In this document: positions 1-6,867 of the stretch, piece after piece | Layout: each line of letters starts with the position of its first letter | Numbering within the stretch: the stretch's first letter is position 1 | Assembly (NCBI GenBank): GCA_900757335.1 | Contig: CAAENL010000113.1 | Location: 1 to 11,164 of the forward strand | Direction: 5' to 3' | DNA from: Clostridia bacterium | GTDB lineage: Bacteria > Bacillota > Clostridia > Oscillospirales > Acutalibacteraceae | DNA length: 11,164 nucleotides | Program-made: the position numbers and the translations under genes | Notes under the pieces: model-generated | Told to the model about the DNA's origin: nothing | The model's input: the letters and a program-made list of their open reading frames with translations, nothing else | The model's database searches: none

Positions 1-124
1 GCCCAATATGTATTTATAAATTAAATATAAAATAACGACATTATTTATAACATATTTATAATTTTTTTGAATATGCATATTTATTTTTCAAATATAGTTC
101 CATATTGCTGAAAGTAATGCTAGA

Positions 125-153
125 TTGTATTCTTAATAATGCGATGGTATACT
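125..153 (+). promoter_or_regulatory. Sigma-A type promoter for the small membrane protein gene
   Basis: A TTGTAT -35 element (125-130) is followed after exactly 17 bases by TATACT (148-153). The triplet TGG at 145-147 also gives an extended -10. Transcription would begin near 160, leaving a leader of about 30 bases before the ATG at 191. Read from sequence only. Confidence 0.6.
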
Positions 154-190
154 TTTATTGAAGTATTTTAACATGGAGAAAAGTTAAAGC

Positions 191-571
191 ATGCTCAATT
201 TTATTAATAATAATGCAAAGAAAGTTTATAAATTAACTAAAATTTTATATTTAATTTTATCAATAGAGAGTTTTTTGATTGTAGGTCTTTTGATTATTTA
301 TGATTCCAAATCAATTCATGTACTTTTGACATTTTTGACGCTTGGATTAGGATTACTTTTTAATACTTTGTATTTTAATATTATTACAAAAAATGCAGAA
401 GTTAATGCATTTTTAATTGCTAAATATTCTTGTATATCGATGATGATTTTATTTGACAGTTTTTTATTTATTGTAATCGGTGAACATAATTATACGTCAG
501 CAATTTTTATATATATTGTAACTTTGTTTCTTTCTCTATGCTATATTTTATTAAATTGTTTAAAACATTAG
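191..571 (+). CDS. Small four-helix membrane protein of unknown function
   Basis: A 126-residue protein that I do not recognise. A short N-terminal segment rich in Lys and Asn (residues 1-17) is followed by four hydrophobic stretches, roughly 18-37, 42-65, 76-96 and 102-123, separated by short polar turns. The positive N-terminus suggests that both ends lie in the cytoplasm. There is no signal peptidase site, no lipobox and no visible catalytic motif. The ATG has a GGAG (175-178) about 12 bases upstream, somewhat far, and a good promoter at 125-153. It stands alone, converges on the LCP gene, and is separated from it by the hairpin at 633-675. Its codons are even more AT-rich than those of the neighbouring metabolic genes. 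It is probably a real gene because promoter, SD and a clean membrane topology agree. Its function is unknown. Confidence 0.6.
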   Translation: MLNFINNNAKKVYKLTKILYLILSIESFLIVGLLIIYDSKSIHVLLTFLTLGLGLLFNTLYFNIITKNAEVNAFLIAKYSCISMMILFDSFLFIVIGEHNYTSAIFIYIVTLFLSLCYILLNCLKH

Positions 572-632
572 AGTTGTGCTATACTTTTAGAACGTAGTAT
601 TTATTTACACTAATAAAAAATTTTAAATTAAT

Positions 633-675
633 AAACCCTCCTTTGAAGCTCTAAAAGCTGTCGGAAGAAGGGTTT
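633..675. terminator. Branched hairpin between two convergent genes, likely bidirectional terminator
   Basis: AAACCCT (633-639) pairs with AGGGTTT (669-675). Inside, AGCT (647-650) and AGCT (656-659) form a second short stem over a five-base loop. On the plus strand it is followed by a T-rich stretch. On the minus strand it is followed by T-rich sequence including a run of six T. It lies between the stop at 571 and the LCP stop at 683, so it can end both transcripts. Confidence 0.7.
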
Positions 676-682
676 AATTTTA

Positions 683-1795
683 TTAATTATTATTATTTTC
701 GTATATAAAATTTGACAAATCTGCTTTGGCTTTATTCATATCATTTATGACTAATACCATCTTTTGAGAATATGTTTCATCTCTAACGTTGTCATTTGTC
801 GGTAGACGAAATTCTTCTAAATTATAATTCAAATAAGACAAAGATTTGGTTGCAAGCCTGCTTATTTCCGCAGTTTTGAAATTTGTTGTAACCATAGGTC
901 CTACCGTAGAAATCAGTTCTGTGATTTGAGCTAAATTTGCGGTTTTAAGCTTTGAAACAATAGCTTTTATCACGTTTCTTTGACGAGTGGTTCTGTCGTA
1001 ATCCGAACCTATACTGTTGCGATCACGAGAATAATGAAGTGCTTGCAATCCGGTTAAATGTTTCATTCCTGAACCTTTTAAAGTATGTTTGTCGCCCGAA
1101 TATTTATTTATATAGGCACATTCCGCAGAGCTAAGTTCTAAATCAATGCCGCCAAGAGCATCTATTATGTTTGAAAAACCTTCAAAGTCTACGATAGCAT
1201 ATCTGTCGATATAAATTCCGAAGTTTTTTTCTATGGTTTCTATTGTAAGTTTTGGACCGCCGTAAGCGTACGCAGCGTTTAATCTATCGTTTCCCTGACC
1301 CGGAATTTTGACCCATATGTCACGCATAAGGGAAGTCACCTTAATCTTCTTGTGCCTTAAATCCAGTGACAAAACCATAAGAGAATCGCTTCGTCCGTGG
1401 TCTCCTGTCGACATTGAATCGCTTCCGATCAGCATGATGTTAAGTATCATATTGTCATTTATGAGCTCATCGCCGTCATTGTCGTAAGATATTTCAGTTT
1501 TTTTGTTGTCGCCTTCTCCGAGGTCATCGTAATTGAAAGAATGAAGAGTGTTATACGCATAAATCATCATTCCTCCCACTATACCCAAAATCACAAAAAA
1601 GCTAAAGTAAACTATTTTAAGTATGGAGATATTGGATGATTTTTTCTTTTCTCTTTTTCTTTCCGATGAGTATATATCAACATATTCTTGGTGTTTATTT
1701 AAATCGTTGCTGTAAATATCTATATATTCTTTTTTCACATATTTTCTGTTATTTTCAGAATATCTTCGGGAATTTCTTCCAGATGTGTTTTTCAT
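683..1795 (-). CDS. LytR-CpsA-Psr (LCP) family cell-wall glycopolymer ligase
   Basis: A 370-residue LCP protein. Members of this family transfer undecaprenyl-diphosphate-linked polymers, such as teichoic acid or capsule, to peptidoglycan on the outer face of the membrane. A Lys/Arg-rich cytoplasmic segment (1-55) precedes one membrane helix (about 59-81). The extracellular LCP domain then starts near 116, with GSDS (124-127), GRSDSLM (134-140), MRDIW (157-161), DRLN (170-173), LHYSRDR (253-259) and DYDRTTRQR (265-273). These Arg and Asp clusters bind the lipid pyrophosphate in the family. The cytoplasmic tail carries EYIDIYS (23-29) repeated 14 residues later as EYVDIYS (37-43). The ATG has a strong AAGGGGG SD at 1800-1806. 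It is monocistronic with its own promoter at 1857-1885. It implies a Gram-positive wall. The exact polymer cannot be told. Confidence 0.93.
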   Translation of the reverse strand: MKNTSGRNSRRYSENNRKYVKKEYIDIYSNDLNKHQEYVDIYSSERKREKKKSSNISILKIVYFSFFVILGIVGGMMIYAYNTLHSFNYDDLGEGDNKKTEISYDNDGDELINDNMILNIMLIGSDSMSTGDHGRSDSLMVLSLDLRHKKIKVTSLMRDIWVKIPGQGNDRLNAAYAYGGPKLTIETIEKNFGIYIDRYAIVDFEGFSNIIDALGGIDLELSSAECAYINKYSGDKHTLKGSGMKHLTGLQALHYSRDRNSIGSDYDRTTRQRNVIKAIVSKLKTANLAQITELISTVGPMVTTNFKTAEISRLATKSLSYLNYNLEEFRLPTNDNVRDETYSQKMVLVINDMNKAKADLSNFIYENNNN

Positions 1796-1856
1796 TAATC
1801 CCCCTTAGGTTTCAACTGCCGTAATCTTTATTTTTCTAAGTTTTTAACAACTTTAA

Positions 1857-1885
1857 ATTATAAAATATAGTTGTCGAAAAATCAA
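1857..1885 (-). promoter_or_regulatory. Sigma-A promoter of the LCP gene
   Basis: On the minus strand TTGATT (1880-1885) is followed after exactly 17 bases by a perfect TATAAT (1857-1862). Transcription would start near 1850, giving a leader of about 55 bases. The -35 and spacer fall inside the inverted repeat at 1867-1900. Confidence 0.7.
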
Positions 1886-1900
1886 TAATTTTGCAACTAT
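1867..1900 (-). repeat. Inverted repeat across the pck stop codon and the LCP -35 region
   Basis: ATAGTTG (1867-1873) and CAACTAT (1894-1900) are perfect 7-base arms. The 20 bases between them can pair further (AAAAT with ATTTT). The right arm includes the pck TAA. On the minus strand the hairpin is followed by T-rich sequence, so it may be a weak pck terminator. Because it also covers the LCP -35 element it could instead be an operator. Confidence 0.45.
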
Positions 1901-3663
1901 TTATCCAAGCGATTTTTTAAATTTGTAAGCTCACTACTTAATTCACTGGGAAGATGTTCTTTAAATATTTTGTAGAATTCTTCTATATTTTCAGATTCTT
2001 TTTTCCATAAATCGGTATCTATTTCCAGTAATTTTTCCAGAGATTTTTCAGAAACGGAAGCGTCTTCCAGATTTATGTCTTCAGCGTAAGGAATGTACCC
2101 GATAGGTGTTTTTTTGGCGTCTGCACTGTTTTCGCATCTGTTTAAGATCCATTCCAAGACTCTTATATTATCTCCAAATCCCGGCCATATAAACTTGCCG
2201 TTTTCGTCAGTTCGGAACCAGTTTACGCTGAATATTTTAGGAGCATTTTCACCCAATAGTTTACCCATTTCTATCCAGTGAGAGAAATAATCTCCCATGT
2301 TGTATCCGCAAAAGGGCATCATAGCCATTGGATTGTGTGTTAATACTCCTACTTTTCCCGTGGACGCGGCGGTACTTTCCGAAGAAATGGAAGAACCTGT
2401 AAATACGCCGTGATTCCAATTGAAAGTTTCGTATACCAACGGAGTGGTTTGAGCTCTTCTTCCTCCGAAAATTATAGCTGAAATCGGAACTCCTTCAGGG
2501 TTGTCAAATTCAGGACTTAAACAAGGGCAGTTTTTTGCGGGAGAAGTGAATCTGCTGTTTGGATGAGCTCCTTTTTCACTTGATTTTTTGCCATTCCAGG
2601 GGTTGCCTTTCCAATCTATTGCGTTTTCGGGCGGATTTTTGTCCAAACCTTCCCACCATACTGTGTTGTCATCTAAATTTTGAACAACATTGGTAAATAT
2701 TGTATTAGAAGAAGTTGACGCCAAAGCATTTGGATTAGATTTTTTGCTCGTTCCCGGAGCTACGCCGAAAAATCCGTTTTCGGGATTTATTGCCCAAAGT
2801 CTGCCGTCTTTGCCGATTCTTAACCAGGCAATGTCATCTCCGACGCACCAAATTTTATATCCTTTTTTACGATATATTTCCGGCGGAATAAGCATTGCAA
2901 GATTGGTTTTTCCGCACGCTGAAGGAAACGCCGCACAAATATATTTTGTTTCACCATTAGGCTTTTGAATCCCCAAAATGAGCATGTGTTCGGCAAGCCA
3001 TTTTTCTTTTCTACCCAAAAATGAAGCAATTCTCAAGGCGAAACATTTTTTACCCAGCAAAACATTTCCGCCGTATGCGGAATTTACCGATATTATTGAA
3101 TTGTCTTGAGGAAAATGACATACATATCTTTTTTCTTCATCTACATCGCACGAACAGTGAAGGCCTTTAACCCATTTTTCACTGTTGCCGAGGTAATCCA
3201 AAACTTTTTTTCCTATTCTCGTCATTATCGCCATGTTGAGTACGGTATAAATTGAATCCGTGATTTCGACTCCTATTTTTGAAAATTCAGATTCAAGCAT
3301 TCCCATAGAATAGGGGATAATATACATAGTTTTTCCTTTGTAGCTGTTTTTTGCTATGCCGTAAAGTTTTTCGTAAGCGTACTCTGGCTCCCACCAGTTG
3401 TTGGTAGGTCCTGCTTCGTCGCGTGTTTTTGTGCATATAAAGGTTCTGCTTTCTGTTCTTGCGACGTCATTAGGATTTGTTCTGTGAAGATAACATCCGG
3501 GAAGTTTTTCACTGTTGAGTTTAATCATTTCGCCTGTTTTGCAAGCTTCCTGACGAAGGCTTTCAAGTTGTTCTTCGGATCCGTCTATCCAAACTATTTT
3601 ATCAGGAGTTACAATTTGTTTAATTTTGTCTACCCATTCAAGTATGCTTTTATTGTCAGTCAT
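1897..3663 (-). CDS. pckG: Phosphoenolpyruvate carboxykinase, GTP type (EC 4.1.1.32)
   Basis: A 588-residue cytoplasmic enzyme, close to the usual 600 or so. It interconverts oxaloacetate + GTP and PEP + GDP + CO2. Visible landmarks in order: NPNDVARTESRT (63-74) with the substrate-binding Arg69; SAYGGN (195-200); WLAEHMLILG (222-231) with the Mn-binding His226; the P-loop FPSACGKTN (246-254), whose Cys250 is the hyper-reactive cysteine of the GTP class; GDDIAWL (275-281); FGGRR followed by TTPLVYE; then PFCGYNMGDYF and NWFRTDENGKF near the C-terminal end. No key motif is missing. The ATG at 3663 has an AAAGGAGAG SD at 3670-3678. It is divergent from the PTS operon, which uses PEP as its phosphate donor, and lies upstream of the LCP gene, which has a separate promoter. 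The GTP type rather than the ATP type is clear from the SACGKTN motif. Whether flux runs to PEP or to oxaloacetate cannot be read from sequence. Confidence 0.97.
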   Translation of the reverse strand: MTDNKSILEWVDKIKQIVTPDKIVWIDGSEEQLESLRQEACKTGEMIKLNSEKLPGCYLHRTNPNDVARTESRTFICTKTRDEAGPTNNWWEPEYAYEKLYGIAKNSYKGKTMYIIPYSMGMLESEFSKIGVEITDSIYTVLNMAIMTRIGKKVLDYLGNSEKWVKGLHCSCDVDEEKRYVCHFPQDNSIISVNSAYGGNVLLGKKCFALRIASFLGRKEKWLAEHMLILGIQKPNGETKYICAAFPSACGKTNLAMLIPPEIYRKKGYKIWCVGDDIAWLRIGKDGRLWAINPENGFFGVAPGTSKKSNPNALASTSSNTIFTNVVQNLDDNTVWWEGLDKNPPENAIDWKGNPWNGKKSSEKGAHPNSRFTSPAKNCPCLSPEFDNPEGVPISAIIFGGRRAQTTPLVYETFNWNHGVFTGSSISSESTAASTGKVGVLTHNPMAMMPFCGYNMGDYFSHWIEMGKLLGENAPKIFSVNWFRTDENGKFIWPGFGDNIRVLEWILNRCENSADAKKTPIGYIPYAEDINLEDASVSEKSLEKLLEIDTDLWKKESENIEEFYKIFKEHLPSELSSELTNLKNRLDK

Positions 3664-3746
3664 ATAATCTCTCCTTTAAGATGTAAGTTTTATTCATATT
3701 TTTTCATGTAGGTAATATAAATTATCTAAACTTAGTTATATAATTA

Positions 3747-3755
3747 ATTATACCA
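3747..3755 (-). promoter_or_regulatory. Extended -10 promoter of pck, inside a palindrome
   Basis: On the minus strand TGG (3753-3755) directly precedes TATAAT (3747-3752), an extended -10 element. The -35 region is poor. The -10 forms one half of a perfect 14-base palindrome, TATAATTAATTATA (3739-3752). The leader to the pck ATG would be about 75 bases. Confidence 0.5.
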
Positions 3756-3911
3756 AATAAAAGTAAATTTGGGGTGAATTATCTGATTTTTTTATTGTAT
3801 AATGTTATTTAAAATCGATTTGTTGATTCTTAGGTCGTCAATTGTCACGGTTATTTTTTGAACATAGAACGTAAAGATACCAATTTTTAATTAAGATTAA
3901 TATTTTTTATA

Positions 3912-3940
3912 TTGACTTTTTGAAGCAAGTAGGTGATAAT
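3912..3940 (+). promoter_or_regulatory. Sigma-A promoter of the PTS operon
   Basis: TTGACT (3912-3917) is followed after exactly 17 bases by GATAAT (3935-3940), five of six matches to consensus in each box. Transcription would begin near 3947, leaving a leader of about 160-200 bases before ptsH that contains the hairpin at 4007-4045. This is the best plus-strand promoter in the intergenic region. Confidence 0.65.
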
Positions 3941-4006
3941 ATGGGCGACAATGAGGGAATTTTAAGTGATTTTATATTAAAACTGAATTTTTGAATATGT
4001 CTATTT

Positions 4007-4045
4007 TCTGACAAAATGGATTGTGATACAATTTTATAAGTCAGA
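4007..4045 (+). promoter_or_regulatory. Hairpin in the ptsH leader
   Basis: TCTGAC (4007-4012) pairs with GTCAGA (4040-4045), and an inner stem ATTGT (4020-4024) pairs with ACAAT (4028-4032) over a three-base loop. No T-run follows, so it is not a simple terminator. It lies downstream of the predicted transcription start and could be a protein-binding or mRNA-stability element. Function unknown. Confidence 0.4.
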
Positions 4046-4144
4046 TTTAAAAATTAATGGAAAGGTAGAAGGTAAACTTTTACTATACTATTTTATGTTG
4101 TAAGTAAAATGAAGGTTTCAAAAAAGTTTGCCAAATTTATTAGT

Positions 4145-4543
4145 ATGGAAGAATTTGAAATAAGAGTAGAAAAAGAAAATGGTTTACATGCTCGTCCTGC
4201 CGGGAAACTCGTGAATGTCGCAGGAGGGTTTGATTCGAATATTACTGTTACCAAAGGCAATCAGTCAGCAAGTGCTAAGGGACTGTTTGCTCTTATGGGA
4301 CTTGGAATTAAACAAGGAGATAAAGTTACGGTTGAATGCGAAGGAATAGATGAAAAGAATGCAAGTATTGCGATGAAAGAATTTTTCAAAAATAATTTTT
4401 CATCTTGCAAAAATGGCAGCGAAAGCAATAACGAAGTTATTAACGACGCCAGTAAAAACGGCAACGAAATCAATAGCGATGTGCCAGAAAAAATTATTGA
4501 GCAAACATCTCAAAATATTGAGGAAAATGCTGATGACAATTAA
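4145..4543 (+). CDS. ptsH: PTS phosphocarrier protein HPr with an acidic C-terminal extension, lacking Ser46
   Basis: HPr carries phosphate from Enzyme I to EIIA in the cytoplasm. The protein from Met at 4145 is 132 residues; typical HPr is 85-90. In this numbering GLHARPA puts the phosphorylated histidine at position 15, exactly as in the family, which is why I prefer this start to the ATG at 4109 that adds MKVSKKFAKFIS. Neither start has a good SD; the nearest purine-rich block is at 4059-4072. The HPr fold covers residues 1-86. Position 46, the regulatory serine phosphorylated by HPr kinase in Firmicutes, is Gly here (SAKGLFALMGLGI); the distance from His15 is unchanged, so the alignment has no gap. 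Residues 87-132 are an Asn/Ser/Glu/Asp-rich tail with a loose internal repeat (NGSES...ND, NGNEINSD). First gene of the PTS operon, 95 bases before ptsI. Confidence 0.92.
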   Translation: MEEFEIRVEKENGLHARPAGKLVNVAGGFDSNITVTKGNQSASAKGLFALMGLGIKQGDKVTVECEGIDEKNASIAMKEFFKNNFSSCKNGSESNNEVINDASKNGNEINSDVPEKIIEQTSQNIEENADDN

Positions 4544-4638
4544 ATGTAATAATTTTTAACATTACGAAGATTAATTTAATAGGAATAAATTTTTGTACCT
4601 GCCTTTAATATTGTTAAAAAGGAGAAAGCGATAATTGT

Positions 4639-6294
4639 ATGATTGTTTTAAAAGGAAATGGTGTTTTTCAGGATATAGCTTTCGGAACGCTTTCAATAAG
4701 TCAAAAAAATTGTGAAACTGTTAATAAACACAGTGTTACCGATTCGGAAAACGAAATTGACAGATATCGCAAAGCACGAGATGCAGCCGTTAAACAGATA
4801 AGAAATTTATACGAAAAATCATTAAGGCAGTTCGGGGCTGTCGAAGCGGAAATTTTTGCTGTTCATGAAATGATGATCCGAGACAAAGATTACGAAAATA
4901 CCATTATTGAAATAATAAAATCGGAAAATTTGAATGCAGAATATGCCGTTTGGGAAACATCACGTAAATTTTCTAAGATTTTTTCCGACATGGACGACGA
5001 ATATATGAAACAAAAAGCTTCGGACGTAAAAGACATTTCGGAAAGAATTATAAATTGTTTGGGTGGCTGTAAAGAAAATTTCGGTAACGGTAAAAATCAC
5101 ATCATAATAAGTGCCGAGGATTTAACTCCAAGCGAAGTGTCTTCACTAAACAAACATACCGTTAAAGGAGTAATACTTTCAAAAGGTTCGGAATGTTCTC
5201 ACGCCGCAATAATTTCAAAAGTTCTTAAAATTCCGTCTGTGATTAATATCGAAGGAGAGTTAAAACCGGAATATAGCGGTAAAGATGTAATAATCGACAG
5301 TTTTTCAGGTACAGTTTACATTGACCCCGATGAAGAAACACAAAAACGTTTTTCAGAGAAAAAGAAAACTCTTGATAAAAGGCGTGAACTGCTGAAATAT
5401 CTCAAAGGCAAAGATAACGTTACGCTTGACGGAAAAAGAATTGATATTTACGCAAACCTGAATAATCCGAAAGAAATAGACGAAGTTTTAGAAAACGATG
5501 CGGGTGGAATAGGGCTTTTCAGGAGTGAATTTTTATATCTTGACAAAGAATTTTTCCCGACCGAAGACGAACAGTTTGAAGTTTATAAAGATATAGCTCA
5601 AAAAATGGGGGATAAAAGAGTAATAATAAGAACTATTGATATAGGTTCGGATAAATATGTTACTTATTTTAATTTTTCTCGTGAAGAAAATCCCGCTTTG
5701 GGGTATCGCGGCATAAGGGTTTGTCTTGATAATCCCGATATATTTATGACGCAGCTGAAAGCTATTTACAGAGCTTCAGCATTTGGAAATATTTCCATAA
5801 TGTTTCCGATGATTATATCGTCCGAGGAAATTGACGAAATCAAAAAGTATATTGAAATTGCAAAAAAAGACCTTATTGACCGTAATATTAAATTTTCTGA
5901 AAATGTTCCAATGGGAATTATGATAGAAACCCCTGCCGCAGCAATAATCAGTGATGAACTTGCCACAAAGGTTGATTTTTTCAGTATAGGCACAAATGAC
6001 CTTACTCAATATACTTTGGCGATAGACAGGCAAAACGGTAAAATCAAAAAATCGCTTAACACTCATCATAAGGCGATTCTCAGACTTATAAAAACCGTGG
6101 TGGATAATGCTCATAAAAACGGAATATGGGTAGGTATATGCGGTGAGCTTGCTTCTGACGAATCTCTTACCGAAACGTTTTTATCTATAGGAGTTGATGA
6201 GCTTTCCGTTTCGCCGTCATCGGTATTAGATATTCGTAAAAAGGTTACCGAGACCGATGTTAATAAGATTCGAGATAAAATAATTGATTTTTAA
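4639..6294 (+). CDS. ptsI: PEP-protein phosphotransferase, PTS Enzyme I (EC 2.7.3.9)
   Basis: A 551-residue cytoplasmic enzyme, slightly short of the usual 570. It autophosphorylates from PEP and passes the phosphate to HPr. The N-terminal HPr-binding and phosphohistidine region contains GSECSHAAIISKVL (183-196), with the active His188. The C-terminal TIM-barrel half carries GGIGLFRSEFLY (289-300), RTIDIGSDK (331-339), NPALGYRGIR (351-360), GIMIETPAA (426-434), FFSIGTNDLTQY (447-458) and GICGELAS (499-506), with the catalytic Cys501. All catalytic positions are present; IGSDK replaces the common IGGDK. A GGAGAAAG SD at 4621-4628 precedes the ATG at a rather long spacing of about 10-14 bases, but the LKGNG start of the fold leaves little room for another start. 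It follows ptsH and is co-directional with crr 38 bases downstream. Confidence 0.97.
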   Translation: MIVLKGNGVFQDIAFGTLSISQKNCETVNKHSVTDSENEIDRYRKARDAAVKQIRNLYEKSLRQFGAVEAEIFAVHEMMIRDKDYENTIIEIIKSENLNAEYAVWETSRKFSKIFSDMDDEYMKQKASDVKDISERIINCLGGCKENFGNGKNHIIISAEDLTPSEVSSLNKHTVKGVILSKGSECSHAAIISKVLKIPSVINIEGELKPEYSGKDVIIDSFSGTVYIDPDEETQKRFSEKKKTLDKRRELLKYLKGKDNVTLDGKRIDIYANLNNPKEIDEVLENDAGGIGLFRSEFLYLDKEFFPTEDEQFEVYKDIAQKMGDKRVIIRTIDIGSDKYVTYFNFSREENPALGYRGIRVCLDNPDIFMTQLKAIYRASAFGNISIMFPMIISSEEIDEIKKYIEIAKKDLIDRNIKFSENVPMGIMIETPAAAIISDELATKVDFFSIGTNDLTQYTLAIDRQNGKIKKSLNTHHKAILRLIKTVVDNAHKNGIWVGICGELASDESLTETFLSIGVDELSVSPSSVLDIRKKVTETDVNKIRDKIIDF

Positions 6295-6317
6295 TAAATT
6301 ATAATTCCGTATTTTTT

Positions 6318-6323
6318 AAGGAG
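6318..6323 (+). promoter_or_regulatory. Shine-Dalgarno site that decides the crr start
   Basis: AAGGAG ends directly against the ATG at 6324, leaving no spacer, so that ATG is unlikely to be used. The in-frame TTG codons at 6330 and 6333 lie 6 and 9 bases downstream and give normal spacing. Confidence 0.6.
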
Positions 6324-6332
6324 ATGTATTTG

Positions 6333-6839
6333 TTGTTTGACTTTTTTAAAGATAATAAAATTAAGGATAAAGATAATGAAAAATTTATAATTTCGCCTCA
6401 AACCGGCAGAATAACTTCTCTAAGAGAAATTCCCGATGAAGTATTTTCTGAGAAAATTTTAGGCGACGGAGCGGCAATAGTTCCCGAAGAAAATATTGTT
6501 GTGTCACCCGTAGACGGAGAAATAGTACAGCTTGCTGACGCAGGTCACGTATATTGCATCAAATCCGACGATGGTCTTGATATTTTAATTCACATCGGGG
6601 TTGATACGATAGGCATGAAAGGAAAAGGCTTTAAATACTTTGTAAAAGTAGGTCAAAAGGTTAAAGCCGGAGAACCAATCGGAGAAGCTGACATAAATCT
6701 TATCGAAGAAAACGGATATTCTACATATACCGCACTGCTTGTAACGAATATGAATTCAATAAAAAATATTAACTATATTCCTTGCCAAGCAGAGGCCGGA
6801 AAAACAAATATAATTGCATATACTAAATTTGAAGATTAA
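6333..6839 (+). CDS. crr: PTS glucose-type EIIA domain protein
   Basis: A free-standing EIIA of the glucose superfamily, 169 residues from TTG (171 from the ATG at 6324). It relays phosphate from HPr-His15 to the EIIB cysteine. Motifs: the N-terminal beta part IVVSPVDGEIVQL; then AGHVYCIKSDDGLDILIHIGVDT, which is split by family knowledge into AGHVYCI with the first active-site histidine and LIHIGVDT with the phosphorylated histidine (His72 and His87 from the TTG start), followed by MKGKGF and VGQKVKAGEPI. Both histidines are kept. The start at 6333 (or 6330) is favoured by the SD spacing and gives an N-terminus of the form M-F-D-F-F-K, as in related proteins. It lies 38 bases after ptsI and 28 bases before the permease gene, so the three are clearly one operon. 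In enteric bacteria this protein is also a regulator; nothing here shows that. Confidence 0.93.
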   Translation: MFDFFKDNKIKDKDNEKFIISPQTGRITSLREIPDEVFSEKILGDGAAIVPEENIVVSPVDGEIVQLADAGHVYCIKSDDGLDILIHIGVDTIGMKGKGFKYFVKVGQKVKAGEPIGEADINLIEENGYSTYTALLVTNMNSIKNINYIPCQAEAGKTNIIAYTKFED

Positions 6840-6857
6840 ATAAAAAATATTGAAAGC

Positions 6858-6863
6858 GGTGAT
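6858..6863 (+). promoter_or_regulatory. Shine-Dalgarno site that decides the ptsG start
   Basis: GGTGAT is complementary to the 3' end of 16S rRNA (ATCACC). It places the start at TTG 6868. The upstream in-frame TTG at 6850 has no SD. Confidence 0.6.
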
Positions 6864-6867
6864 TGGT

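Larger units (their letters stand above)
3664..4108. other. Divergent intergenic region between pck and ptsH
   Basis: About 445 AT-rich bases before the first possible ptsH ATG hold the pck promoter (near 3747-3755), the ptsH promoter (3912-3940) and a hairpin (4007-4045). A further TATAAT at 3798-3803 on the plus strand lacks a good -35. I see no RNA gene, no CRISPR repeat and no convincing protein. A 17-codon frame at 3941-3994 is discussed among the rejected items. Confidence 0.5.

Noticed and set aside
70-81. Perfect palindrome AATATGCATATT near the left edge as an operator
   Set aside because: A 12-base palindrome is easily met by chance in such AT-rich DNA, and it lies well upstream of the promoter at 125-153.
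2690-2968. 92-codon plus-strand frame within pck, and similar frames on the opposite strand of ptsI, ptsG and the LCP gene
   Set aside because: All lie opposite or within strongly recognisable genes, lack ribosome binding sites, and show no protein family features.
3941-3994. 17-codon frame (MGDNEGILSDFILKLNF) with an AGGTGAT SD-like block, as a leader peptide for ptsH
   Set aside because: The SD-like block overlaps the GATAAT -10 of a 17-spaced promoter. Transcription would start near 3947, after the ATG, so the frame would not be translated from that transcript.
4546-4566. GTAAT...ATTAC pair between ptsH and ptsI as a terminator
   Set aside because: A five-base AT-rich stem with no T-run cannot be expected to stop transcription. 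ptsH and ptsI are most simply co-transcribed.
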